This document shows positions 22,601 through 31,873 of a DNA stretch of 64,000 bases, piece after piece (position 1 is the first letter of the stretch; each line of letters opens with the position of its first letter). The notes under the pieces were generated by a model. That model made no database searches and was not told the DNA's origin. It was given only the letters and a program-made list of their open reading frames with translations. This DNA comes from Ctena decussata (Eukaryota; Mollusca; Bivalvia; Lucinida; Lucinidae), in contig OZ022501.1 in the NCBI GenBank assembly GCA_963989385.1, positions 93,232,979 to 93,296,978 of the forward strand, given 5' to 3'. A program made the position numbers and the translations under genes.

Positions 22601-25600
22601 GTGTGTCCGTATTTTCTAAGAGCCCACCAATGGATGAATTCCGTTGTTGTGTTTGTTGCACTGCTATCCTATGGCGAATGGAACCATTCAACATAACCAC
22701 ATCGTATTTCGCCGAAAGTGTATAGTTCCGGGAATTTGGTACCGGTGAATAGGTAGAATTTGCACAGTCAAAACAGTCATAGTCTGGATTCAATCCTCGA
22801 ACTATATACCAAGTTCCGTTTAGTTGTGGCAATGTAAAGTTCTTTAAGACTTGTGCAGGCGGCGAACATCTGCAAAAAAAGAATTTCAACAAGTTGAACA
22901 AGTTAATGACGATATTAGAATTTTGCTAAAATTTCCTGCACGTACTTCAAGGTTGCTACATACCTGGGCTGGTACTTTAATCTTTCGAAATAGAACGGAA
23001 TTGTACAACTCGGCTATGCTATAAGCTCTCCTACAAGAAAATCCATCTGTTGGAATTTCACTATTCTACTGCGAATTATCGAAACAACTAAAACAATAAT
23101 TTTAGCGTGTCATTATCGTCATGTGGAAATACAATTTGTAACAAATACCGTCAGTTTGGAAGTTTCATAATTCTGTTACATATATATCAAATATATGTCA
23201 AAGGTCGACCAAGTGGCTCGGTAGCTCAGTTGGCAGAGTGCTCGCACGGTAAGCGAGAGGCCCTGGGTTCGAGTCCCGATCGGGCCACGATTTTTTCCTC
23301 CCCTGTGACATTTGGTGGCCAGTGTGGGGGTCCACGGCTAGGGCCGCGAGCATCAAAAAGTGCATGTCTCGTTGGTTCCTCCGTGGTACCGGGTAGATTC
23401 GGGGACGGATCTAATTAAGCAGGGGGAAAATATCAAAGGTCGGCCATTAGCTCAACAACCTTGAGGTCTCCCGGATAGCGAGAGGCCCTGGGTTCGAGTC
23501 CCGGTCGGGCCACGATTTTTTCCTCCCCTGTGACATTTGGTGGTTCAGTGTGGGTCCACGGCAAGGGCCGCGAGCATCAAAAAGTGCATGTCTCGTTGGT
23601 TCCTCCGTGGTACCGGGTAGATTCGGGGACGAATCTAATTAAGCAGGGGGGAAATGTCAAAGGTCGACCAAGTGGCTCGGTAGCTCAGTCGGCAGAGTGC
23701 TCGCACGGTAAGCCAGAGGCCCTGGGTTCGAGTCCCGGTCGGGCCACGATTTTTTCCTCCCCTGTGACATATAGGTGTGGGAAGGCATCTCCGCCATTTC
23801 TGTTTTTGGGTCCCTTCTCAATGGGGTCAACCCTTTAAGGAAATATTGCTTCATATGAGATATGACCCCTTTTGGGGAGAAAAGCAAACAAAAAGTCACA
23901 AAAGTTCTTTCCCGTTTGTAAAAAAAAGCCAAAGCAACACTGGAATATACTCGTAAACCTTTAATGTTTCGTTATACCTATATGGGTTGACAGCCATTTT
24001 ACTGGACAGAAACGTTACACAAAAGCCTTTTGGCGAAAGGAGGGGCAAGGGCTCCGTCTTTCATATGCTTACGATTCGGCGGATCTCTAACACCGGCTGC
24101 CCTTACGCCTACTAGGGTCCGGGAAAATTCCCTCTGGATTGGATACTACTCTTATAGAAAAAAACTTTCTCTGAGTATAAACTTTTTTTTTCCTTCAAGG
24201 CTTATCCCTGTCAAAACCGAGACAGAAATACTTTCAGAACAGAGTTCCTTCACAGGGTGGAGTATTTATACACATTAAGACAATTAGTCGGGTTCAACCT
24301 GGGGGGGGGGGGGGGGGGGGTTGTGCGATGGTGCTGGTTATAACTTCCAGTGCCGGGGCGTCCTACTTATTTGGATAAAAGTAGGGCAAGGTCCTACTTA
24401 GCTTGAAGTAGGTTCGGAAAAGGTTTTTTGCATATTATTTTTTTCTAAATCGTTTCTCTTTTCTTTCTCCCCCTCTCTGGGAGACGGCCCGATATAGATT
24501 AGATTAAACATATTTTATTGCAAAAAGACAAAGGGATTGGACACAAGTTATACACAACATTATATAGTCCTCTCCCTAAATGTGACAAGTAATCTACAAA
24601 TGGTACAATGGTAAATATGATACTTTCTTTGAACGGAATTACATTTTTATTATTACTCCGTAACATTCAACAATGCTCTGTTCCACATAAAAGCTACTTT
24701 CTTTGAACTAACAGGTAACATGGAATTTAATACGGATGAGATTAGGATATCAGCTCATGTGAACCTGCGAGTATCTTTGATATATTTTAAGGCAGCAAGT
24801 ATAAGTGTTTTATTGAGGTCGTTACTAAGCTCTGATCCACCATTCAATAATAAGTCTAAGTTAACGAACGGAATGAAATTTAGAGTCGCCGATAAACTAT
24901 CGCGTTGATTATCATATAGTGTGCAGGCCCGATATAGACTGAAATACTGTCCCAAAGAGCCGTTTAACCCTAAACAACCAAGCAACCAAATCAAATGGCC
25001 GCGACGTCGATTGTGGGCCAAGAAAACCCGCTTCAGTTTTTCCTGTCTTCTATGCATGACCGCAGTGAATAACAAACACCATTGCCGAAATTTCACTTCT
25101 TTTCCAACGCACAACGTCATGCGCAAGCAGCTAAATTTTCTTACTTGAGTTGACTTAATCTGTCATTCAGTTACGGTACGAGCGGCATGGATGTCGCCGG
25201 GATAAGCCGCACGGGTCTCTTAAAGATGTCGTTTTTACCATAAGAGCATTGCCATTACCAAAGTGATGCAATGGAAACGAAAACTGTAACCCTAAATGAG
25301 CTGCAACATGACAAAACCAACAAAGTGACATGTGCGCTCAGCGAAGACTCAGATCAACCTGGGCATCCGCCCAGTCTGATCAGAGTCTTCACTTGCGCAT
25401 GGAGGTAGCTTAGACCCTCAGCTAGCCTTTAGGCGCACAGCGAAGACTGTTATTAGACTGGGCGGATGCCAAAGCTGATCTGAGTCTTCGCTTGGCGCAC
25501 ATACCACTTTGTTGGTTTTGTCATGTCACGGATTAAATAGTTGCCTGACTCGATCGGTTGCCTGCATTAGGGCTCAGGCTGAATCAGATTAAGGTAAAAC

Positions 25601-25939
25601 TATGTACCTGAAGCTAGGGTCGGGCGGCTCCAGTTCCATACAGTGATGATCACCAACCATACATTTCATCATGTCGTCAAACACTTTGTCATCATAGGTA
25701 TTCATGCACTTGTACATGCAGGAGTGATTCGTCAACCCACATTTCGTCATGCATATCATATTATCCCGACAGGATTTGTCACCTAGACAGGCGGTCGCTT
25801 GAGAACCACAATGCTCCATGATGCAAAGAACATCAGGGTTATTTTTGCTGTTTCCAAAATTAAACATTGATTCCAAAAACGCGGAAGCTACTACAGAATT
25901 AATCCAAAGAAAATACAGACTGCTGAATAATTTAGCCAT
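19398..25939 (-). CDS. VDE-like secreted lipocalin, join of three exons
   Basis: Join on the minus strand: 25,939-25,608, 22,869-22,562, 19,630-19,398; total 873 bp, 290 aa. Donors are CAG/GTACAT and CTTG/GTAAGC; acceptors are TTTTTGCAG and TACTTTCAG. Intron phases 2 and 1 keep the frame. Residues 1-20 are a signal peptide (cut likely after VASA). Residues 39-112 hold 11 Cys in short spacings, including CLGDKSC. Residues 118-275 are lipocalin-like, with LNGTWYIVRGLNPDYD (127-142), FDC (144-146), WQVLDY (210-215) and SYYCG (224-228). This order matches the Cys-rich plus lipocalin architecture of violaxanthin de-epoxidase. The C-terminal Glu-rich tail of plant VDE is missing. Eight N-glycosylation sequons and 16 Cys suggest a secreted, disulfide-rich glycoprotein. 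The substrate is unknown; binding or de-epoxidising dietary carotenoids is a guess. No stops or frameshifts, so it is probably functional. Confidence 0.85.
20015..20960 (-). pseudogene. Degenerate Tc1-like transposase
   Basis: On the minus strand the frames give VLFTDESRF (the first catalytic Asp region of the DDE domain, about 20,600-20,635) and then HRANVGDQYL and the FNPIEHALDML block (about 20,215-20,310), the equivalent of the NPIEH motif with the third acidic residue. Several stops and frame changes break it. Function would be DNA cut-and-paste transposition; this copy is dead. Confidence 0.7.
20930..21145 (+). pseudogene. Inverted second copy of the Tc1 transposase C-terminus
   Basis: The plus-strand sequence here (GCTAATTCAGGCTTTTCATG.., then CATGCAGTTATTCAGACCTC) is a diverged copy of the minus-strand sequence of 20,020-20,240. 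The transposase end is therefore present twice, head to head. Confidence 0.65.
21371..21994. other. Intron 2 sequence, no gene
   Basis: Unremarkable intronic sequence between the Tc1 element and the fold-back repeat at 21,995. Confidence 0.4.
21995..22165. mobile_element. Fold-back repeat with perfect central hairpin
   Basis: TATGACTTCCTGTTTGCTTC and later blocks match 4,280-4,450. The centre (22,056-22,103) is a long hairpin, AGAAAAGAATTTGCTCC against GGAGCAAATTCTTTTCT. Confidence 0.6.
22160..22532. mobile_element. Small TIR element next to exon 2
   Basis: Begins TACACTGTAAAA and ends with the near-inverse TTTTGACAGTGTA. The interior repeats the word AACATGTTTAGG several times (22,200-22,260). 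It lies about 30 bp past the exon 2 donor. Confidence 0.5.
22562..22869 (-). CDS. VDE-like gene, exon 2
   Basis: Encodes residues 111-214, from the third base of Arg111 to the first base of Asp214. It carries Cys112, the lipocalin start LNGTWYIVRGLNP (127-139), the FDC motif (144-146) and WQVL at the end. The acceptor follows a seven-base T run and GCAG; the donor is G/GTAAGC. Five of the N-glycosylation sequons after NFT121 are here (NGT128, NST148, NYT159, NGS172, NSS188). Confidence 0.85.
23215..23287 (+). ncRNA. tRNA-Thr(GGT)-like SINE head
   Basis: Exactly 73 bases fold into a cloverleaf: the acceptor stem GGCTCGG pairs with TCGGGCC, the D arm is GCTC..GAGT, the anticodon stem is CTCGC/GCGAG with loop ACGGTAA, and the T loop is TTCGAGT. 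The A box (TAGCTCAGTTGG) and B box (GGTTCGAGTCC) are intact. Position 33 is C rather than the invariant T, and the copy sits in a repeated unit, so it is probably a SINE promoter rather than a working tRNA gene. Confidence 0.65.
23441..23512 (+). ncRNA. Second SINE head, 5' half scrambled
   Basis: From AGCGAGAGGCCCTGGGTTCG on it matches the first head. Before that the A-box part is replaced by unrelated sequence, so the pol III promoter is probably inactive. Confidence 0.55.
23674..23746 (+). ncRNA. Third SINE head, tRNA-Thr-like
   Basis: A 73-base copy of the first head with a better T stem (CTGGG/CCCGG) but an anticodon-stem mismatch (GCCAG for GCGAG). Confidence 0.6.
24301..24320. repeat. 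G20 homopolymer
   Basis: Twenty consecutive G at the start of the following SINE copy. It may be a slippage hot spot and possibly of inexact length. Confidence 0.85.
24321..24990 (+). mobile_element. SINE-like repeat (GCGATGGTGCTGG.. ..GACTGAAATACTGTC) split by a LINE tail
   Basis: The left part TGTGCGATGGTGCTGG, CTTCCAGTGC and CTCTGGGAGACGGCCCG, and the right part ATATAGACTGAAATACTGTC and AGAGCCGTTTAA, are the two halves of a repeat that is continuous at 57,960-58,170 and, reversed, at 56,090-56,250. They are separated by the insertion 24,499-24,925. Confidence 0.7.
24499..24925 (-). mobile_element. 5'-truncated LINE insertion with 13-bp target duplication
   Basis: Flanked by perfect 13-bp direct repeats GGCCCGATATAGA (24,486-24,498 and 24,926-24,938). 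Read on the minus strand it ends in GCAATAAAATATGTTTAATC plus a short ATCTA repeat, a LINE 3' tail. The minus-strand frame from about 24,900 gives the final residues of a LINE ORF (LLLNGGSELSNDLNKTLIL, then KYIKDTRRF). Confidence 0.8.
25298..25534. mobile_element. GAGCCGCGACACGA fold-back MITE, diverged
   Basis: 237 bp with CpG-decayed ends (GAGCTGCAACATGAC / GTCATGTCACGGATT) but an intact interior (GACTCAGATCAACCTGGGCA, CTGATCAGAGTC). It lies in intron 1 of the VDE-like gene, close to exon 1. Confidence 0.8.
25608..25939 (-). CDS. VDE-like gene, exon 1
   Basis: Encodes Met1 to the first two bases of Arg111. Signal peptide MAKLFSSLYFLWINSVVASA, then a Cys-rich region with Cys at 39, 44, 51, 57, 63, 67, 74, 78, 93 and 100. 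The spacing and the CLGDKSC and HHCME motifs resemble the N-terminal domain of violaxanthin de-epoxidase. The donor is CAG/GTACATAG. The start is supported by the signal peptide and the TATA box at 25,997-26,004. Confidence 0.85.
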
Positions 25940-25996
25940 GTTTGATAAAATAGGAACACTGGAAATATAGACTAACGACTAACTTTTCAGAACATG

Positions 25997-26004
25997 TATA
26001 TATA
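25997..26004 (-). promoter_or_regulatory. TATA box of the VDE-like gene
   Basis: TATATATA on the minus strand, 58 bases before the ATG, which leaves room for a 5' UTR of about 30 bases. No other core element was evident. Confidence 0.5.
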
Positions 26005-26104
26005 AAACTAAAGATTATTCTTATCTTTGTGATTAAAGAGTTCAGAGTTTTACCATTTGCCTTCAACTTTCGATGGCATTACAAGAACCTTACTGAATTG
26101 CGCA

Positions 26105-26307
26105 GAGGAGCCCCAGTAGCTCAGTGGGTTAAGCGCTTGCCTACTAATCTAGCGGACAGGGATCGAATCCCGCTTGAAACGAGAATCTTTCCTACCGTAG
26201 ACGGGGTTCCATTGCACAAAACTTTTCATTATCACCGTCCCATCGACCTGATGTAACTGCAATACTGTTGAAAAGGACGTAAAATCGCAAACACCCATCC
26301 ATCCATC
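26105..26307 (+). mobile_element. tRNA-derived SINE with 12-bp target duplication
   Basis: The head AGTAGCTCAGTGGGTTAAGC and B box GGGATCGAATCCC look tRNA-like. The body has GAATCTTTCCTACCGTAGAC and CATCGACCTGATGTAACTGC, and the tail is (ATCC)n. Flanked by perfect CTGAATTGCGCA repeats at 26,093-26,104 and 26,308-26,319. Relatives lie at 29,326, 48,941 and 50,434. Confidence 0.85.
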
Positions 26308-26630
26308 TGAATTGCGCATGCACAGCCTTGCAGTTCGCACAGACAGTTAATTTTGTCACGAATTTAGCTTTTCTAAATTGTCAAGCTATTCGTGTTCAGA
26401 ATACATTCTCAGGACATTACCTGTATTTTTATAGCGTTTTGTTAACAGGTACTGATAACTTAAAACATATGCTCCTGAAGTCCCCTTAAACCTGCAATTT
26501 AACCGCCTGCTGTGACTTTGAAAACGGGCGTGTTCATAAATTTTGCACATAATATACATTATCATCTGTGAAGCTCAATGTGTAAGCATGCACGGGAACA
26601 TAATTCGACCGCTGACCTAACTGTCTTTTT

Positions 26631-27877
26631 TATCATATGACATCGCATCTGAGATTGTAATAAAGCCAGACATTAAAAACGATAATCAACTAGTGGATTA
26701 AATATGCAAATTACGTCGCAACGTTATGCGTTGACGTCCATAAAACGTCGCGTTTTCTAAATGAGAAATCGTGACGTTTCGTGCAAAAGGACCTGGTATG
26801 ATAAGGCCCATATTTGGCCCACAGAAAACATAGTTTTTAAAAATCTGTTTTCGATAATAAAAATGTAGTCATAGGAAATGTCAAACCTTGAATGTAACAG
26901 CAAACACAAAATAGACCAGTTCTTGCATAAAATATTTGTGTTTTTTTATCTTGAACATACCCATCCCTCCAGCGAATTCTGACGAAAATGACGAATTTGG
27001 TAGCATTTGCGGCTTTCAAAATATATGAGCCCAGCCTCCAGCACATTTTATATTTTGTATACAGGCACAATTTTAATAAGTTTACATGCCATGAAAATAT
27101 AAAATGTGCTGGAGACCGGGCTCTATGTTTATTTTTAATTTTTTGTTACCAAACTGGCATCGTTTGGAGCATTTTCCCAGTTTTCTCAACATGAAAATGC
27201 CCATATCTCCGCTCAAACACAAAATAAACATATGTTGTGGGTATTCATTTTCTTAGTCAGAGCACAAGGAATAATTTGGTACCATTTCATTTTGATCTGT
27301 CGAAATTTTAGGTTAGCGTCTCTGGACGTGCAAACGTGAGTGGGTGGGGTGCCTGGAGAGGCCTTGTGCAGTGCACAGGTAATTAGCTGTGCTGTCTAAT
27401 GTATAAGCATCTCATCGAAAGCATATTATAAGAGCACTCAAAAGCTATTGTAAATGACATATTTCTTTCAATGAAAATGTATTAAACTCAAATTTTCTTG
27501 CAATTTTCCTTCATATTATTGAAACAACTTAGGCATGTCAGAAATCATGTTTTTCTGAGAATATACAAAATTAAAACATATTATTTCTGCTTGTTCCCAT
27601 ATACGCAAATGATAGGCGATAGAAACCATGCAGTTTTAAGAGAATTTGAATGGGGGCTAAAAACGGCCCTTATCATACCAGGTCCTTTGCTAATAAAATG
27701 CGATTCTAGTGTCATATGATAAATAGAATCTTGCATTCGTGCTCCTGTGTTATTTAATTTATTAAACTCGTTGGGGAAAACCGATAAGATGCTCGGCACA
27801 GCCTCGCATCCTATCTTTTTCCCCAACTCGTTTAATAAATTCAATAATACATGAGCACTCATGTAAGATCCTCTATG
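26631..27877 (-). mobile_element. Fold-back element carrying a nested TIR element
   Basis: Ends TATCATATGAC..GATGC and GTAAGATCCTCTAT. It matches in inverse the 350-bp copy at 45,271-45,620, which lacks the 0.9-kb interior. The right part is a palindrome built of TTTAATAAATT, GTTGGGGAAAA and ATGCTCGGCA/CCTCGCAT. Confidence 0.7.
26785..27688. mobile_element. Nested 0.9-kb TIR element
   Basis: Begins AAAGGACCTGGTATGATAAG and ends with the inverse CTTATCATACCAGGTCCTTT. It is absent from the related copy at 45,271. It contains a hairpin at 27,027-27,123 (GAGCCCAGCCTCCAGCACA against TGTGCTGGAGACCGGGCTC). Confidence 0.7.
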
Positions 27878-28671
27878 TCCTTGGCATTGGGCATGGAAAC
27901 CTAAATCATACTCCTAATATACCTGGTCAATATGCTTGATCTTTCTATTTTTGCTTCAGTTGTACGTTCGTATTAACGGAGACGTGATTTGAACTTTAAC
28001 TCATTCTATGAACTTAACGTTGATTGCTTGAGCCTACATCGTGTTGAAGACATGTTTTCTCGTTACGTTTGATTTTCTTTGTCTGACGAATTGCTTTAGG
28101 CTAGTTGCTCTAGATTGGTCCACAATAATGGCATTTGATCCCTGATTGTGAACTTGACCGTTGGCATTTGATCCCGAATCTTGCCAGCGAGATACCTTTT
28201 ATGATGCTTTTTACCTTCCTTAGAAAAATAGTTGAACTCCTTCAGTAGCTTCGAGTCAGCTCAGAGACATTTTCTGATATGACCTTTGCTAAGGAAATCT
28301 TAGTTTTGTTTATGACAAAATAGCTCATTAGGTTTTGACCTTTTGTAAACTTCTTATCAAATGTGCCTATGTAGTTTCTAATAACTGGGGCGAAACGATT
28401 TGGCCTGTGATATCTGATTGTGACCTTGATCTTGGAATACCTTCACATTATGGTTTCTCATTCTGGGAAGTTCAATGAAATTAAATTTTGTACTTTACTT
28501 CGTAACTGCAGCTATGAATTTACCTCTGACTGCAGATTGTTACATTGTACCAGGACCTTAGGTATTGAAACATTAATAAACTGCGCGCAACGCGTTCTCA
28601 TTAGTGTACCTTTGAGTGAAGTATGATGTATTTCGTTCTTGGGGTTCTTAGGTAACGCAATGAAACAATCT
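27878..28671. other. No gene; degenerate GACCTTGA-containing repeat
   Basis: Phrases such as TTGATCCC..GAACTTGACC recur, similar in flavour to 52,740-53,480. No usable ORF. Confidence 0.35.
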
Positions 28672-28914
28672 GAGCCCAGTTGTTCAGAACTAACGACGTC
28701 GTTAGCTAACGTTTCGTTAAAATTTCAAATGTTAATAGCGCAAATGCGCCAATATTTTTTGTTTGAAAAATGTGAGAAGCTTTTGCAGTGCAAAAGCTTC
28801 TCACATTTTTTCAACAAAAGTATCAGTGTATTTTGTTATAAAGTTGTAAAACACCTAACGATTTGACCTCTTATGGAGCTCGTTAGGCTAACGATGCTTT
28901 GAACAACTGGGTCC
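28672..28914. mobile_element. Fold-back MITE (CCCAGTTGTTC ends)
   Basis: The left GAGCCCAGTTGTTCAGAACT and right GAACAACTGGGTCC ends are inverted, with GTTAGCTAACG/CGTTAGGCTAACG inside. The centre (28,769-28,806) is a perfect hairpin, ATGTGAGAAGCTTTTGCA/TGCAAAAGCTTCTCACAT. Confidence 0.7.
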
Positions 28915-29021
28915 TGACCTCTGACCCCCGGATTACTACCTTGACCATAGGAGGAGAAGCCAAAATCTTACGAGCGGCACACCTCATGATGCTGTACTAT
29001 TTGTTTAACTTGATGAGGAGC

Positions 29022-29332
29022 CCAGGGTTCGAGGTTATAAAACTTTTTTCATGCTCAACTCAGCTGAGCATGAAATTTTACCTGCTAATAAATAGTAAAT
29101 TACTCATAAGTACAGTTGTTTTCATGGTCAGTTTTGCTGAGCATGAAATTTTCTCTGCTTATGAATATGGAAATGCCAACATTAGTTGGCATTTTCATCT
29201 CAGCATGAAATTTTCTCTGCTTATGAATATGAAAATGCCAACATTATTAGTTGGCATTTTCATATTTATCAGCAGAGAAAATTTCATGCTCAGCTGAGTT
29301 GAGCATGAAAACAGTTTTTTAACCTCGGGGCC
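29022..29332. mobile_element. Fold-back MITE (CATGCTCAACTCAGCTGAGC family)
   Basis: Outer arms GGTTCGAGGTTATAAAAC and GTTTTTTAACCTCGGGGCC, inner arms CATGCTCAACTCAGCTGAGC and its inverse. An internal ATGCCAACATTAGTTGGCAT hairpin is duplicated. A second copy lies at 51,546-52,686. Confidence 0.75.
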
Positions 29333-29531
29333 AGGTAGCTCAGTGGCTTAAGCGCTGGCCTACTGATCTAGCGGACCGAGTTAGAGCCCCGCTTGAGGCG
29401 AGAATCTTTCCTACTGTAAACGGGTTTCCATTGCACACAGCCTTTCATTAACATCGTCCCATCTTCCTGATATAACTGACATACTGTTGAAAAGAATGTA
29501 AAATTGCAAGTCATGCATCCATCCATCCATC
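29326..29531 (+). mobile_element. tRNA-derived SINE, (ATCC)n tail
   Basis: Same family as 26,105: AGGTAGCTCAGTGGCTTAAG head, GAATCTTTCCTACTGTAAAC body, CATCCATCCATCCATC end. Its head overlaps the end of the adjoining fold-back element. Confidence 0.75.
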
Positions 29532-29889
29532 AACTTGATGAAATTAGCTTTAGTAGTTTTTAGTTATGGCTAAGCCACGATTTGTTACTCGTACTAACGG
29601 ACAGCCAGACAAATACATGCTGCAATTTGTATATACTTCCTTCGGGAACATAAAATGCCATTAGCGTGGTCATTGCTTCAGCTCTAGGTAACTGAACTTT
29701 TTTTTGTCGTGTGGCCGCTATTTTGAATAGAACTGTTCATTTTACGGATGAGCTTAACTCTCTCTTGTCTTATTCTGTTAAGTACGCTACATAAACTTTA
29801 TTTACTTGCTTTTGCAGGGTAAGTTCTTTAGAAGTGTCAGAAATTTCCACAATTTATAGAATACAAGTTATAAAAGTGTTGTGGCACAA

Positions 29890-30235
29890 AATAAATCCTC
29901 TGTAACACATTTTGCGCAGCGTTGGAGCGCAAAGTGAATCATATCTTACATTTTGTTCAGGGTTGTGCCGCAAAATGAATCCTATCGTATATTTTGTTCA
30001 GCGTTTTGGTGTAACATGAATCAAATAGCATATTTTGCTCAGTGCTTTGGGGCAACAAGAATCATATTTCACATTTTGTGGTATCATATCAAATCATATC
30101 ATAATGAATCATATCGCACATTTTGCTCGGTGTTGTACGCAAGTGAATCGTATCTTATGTTATTGCGCAAATTGAATTCTGTCGCACATTATGCCCAGTG
30201 TTCGGATTCAACAAGAATTATATTTCAGTACCAAA
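29890..30235 (+). repeat. Minisatellite, about 45-55-bp units
   Basis: Units of the form CACATTTTGCTCAGTGTT..GC.CAA.ATGAATCATATC repeat six to seven times with substitutions and small indels. Confidence 0.65.
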
Positions 30236-30466
30236 TAACATGATATTTTCGTTTGACCGTCGACTCTTTGTGTCATAAGGCTTTATACTCAGCGGAGAGC
30301 TCTGCTACAGCCTTTCTCTTACTCTTTCTGCAGTTAGTTTTAAACTTGCAAGTGACCCTAAGTCAACAACAACAATACACCTAGGAGGCGGACATAACTC
30401 GCTGAGCAAGGCATATCTCTCCTTCAGTCGAATTCCGCATCTTGTACCAAGCACATAAGATCATTT

Positions 30467-30666
30467 CAGGTAAATTCGGACAGCAGATAAATTCGGACAG
30501 TGAAATTGTTTCCTTTATATGTCAGTTGTTTGGAATTGAAAATAAATGGGCAAACAGTGAAAATCCTGATGAGACGGCTCATGATGAGCCGTCTCATCTG
30601 ATTTTCACTTTTAGCAATGGTATGTACGAATTTACCCGTTGTCCGAAGTTACCCGACTTGACCCTA
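30467..30666 (+). mobile_element. TTCGGACAG TIR MITE
   Basis: GGTAAATTCGGACAGC..GATAAATTCGGACAG at the left and CGAATTTACCC..TGTCCGAAGTTACCCGACTT at the right, with a central hairpin GATGAGACGGCTCATGATGA. The outermost left end is missing. Confidence 0.7.
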
Positions 30667-31354
30667 ATTGCAAAAGTAAATCAAAGACGGCAATCAAAAA
30701 TAAACCGAAAAGCCAAGACGACAGCCTATATGACTGTTATGTTAGTGACATTTTACTAGCTGAGTTAAGTACATGTAGGTGAATGACCATCTGTCAGAGA
30801 GAGCTGATCGTTCGGTTTATGTACAAACTCCTAACTTTAGAGTCTTTGGTTTTGAGGGCGGAGCATGGGATCTGATTTACCAGCTCCTGATCATTTTTTT
30901 TCTTTTCTATTTTGACGATGCGAAGCTTGTGACTAAGCTGTCTGACAAGAAATTTAATATTGATTTCCCGATTGTAATCATTCAATTTTAGTAGCAGGAT
31001 TTCTTCGCACCTTCATACGCTCTTTCATACGCTGTAAATGGTTTAGTAAATATCGAAAGTCATTCCGTTATGCTAGAGCCTTATATCAGTCCGAGTATTG
31101 ATGTCAAATATGATATTTGCTTGTTTGGCAAAGCGAATAAAGAGCATTTTACCGTTTTGTCCTTAAATAGATAATTACATATTACTAATAATTCAAGGAC
31201 TAAGCAGTACGATGCGTCTTTCTTTCGCTCTCAAATTCTTTCCTCGTAGATGCAGAAAACTGTGAGCCTTTGTTCTGACAGAGAAGAGGCCATGAGTTGA
31301 CTGAAGAATATTTAGGCGCTTACTGTCTTGCGACTCCTAACATGGACCGTGCCT

Positions 31355-31416
31355 AGCATTGTGGTCTCGGATTAGAATGTAGATCGTGGTACTTTCTATT
31401 CCGAGACCACAATGCT
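31355..31416. repeat. 23-bp stem hairpin
   Basis: AGCATTGTGGTCTCGGATTA.. pairs with its inverse at 31,394-31,416 with one mismatch and a 16-base loop. Confidence 0.6.
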
Positions 31417-31873
31417 TGCCAAAGACGCGTCAATTCTGGATGGGTTAGAAAGGCCGAAGAGAATGCTGTATAAGTATGGCTGATTTGCAAGTAATTCATG
31501 TGAGTTTTGTTATACCGCTCTGCACTATTTGCGTCCCTTGTCAGTATCGCGAAATACCGACAGACTATGTTCTAATAATATTTTCAGTTGCCGGAATATC
31601 AAATACAACTTCTAAACTTATTGTCAATTTGTATAGAAAAAAACAAATTTAACTTCCAGAAGGTTTAATACTGATCGTTCCAAGAAAGTTTATAACCCTT
31701 TTAGACTGGAAACTCGTTTCTGGACATATGCAAGCAATTCATACCCAGTTCATACGCTGCATAACGCTGTGTCTGATCAAGGTCTCCACTGTTTGCGTAC
31801 AGCAATTTCTAAGCAGGCTACACTAAAAAGAAACTGAAAATGGGCTCATACAATTGATAAAGATGGACAAGTC

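Larger units (their letters stand above)
23200..23785 (+). repeat. Tandem array of three tRNA-derived SINE units
   Basis: Three head-to-tail units, each with a tRNA-like head followed by CACGATTTTTTCCTCCCCTG, GTCCACGGC..GGGCCGCGAG and GGTACCGGGTAGATTCGG. Unit starts are near 23,200, 23,430 and 23,657. The second has a scrambled A-box half, and the third diverges after the CCTCCCCTGTGACAT block. Confidence 0.75.

Noticed and set aside
23215..23746. Functional tRNA-Thr genes
   Set aside because: The heads form cloverleaves but have C at position 33 and sit in repeated SINE units, and one copy has an anticodon-stem mismatch.
23200..23785. CRISPR array
   Set aside because: The units are 230-bp tRNA-derived repeats in a eukaryotic context, without short uniform repeats and unique spacers.
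31355..31416. microRNA precursor
   Set aside because: The stem is suitable but isolated perfect hairpins are common in this fold-back-rich window; there is no conservation or expression evidence.
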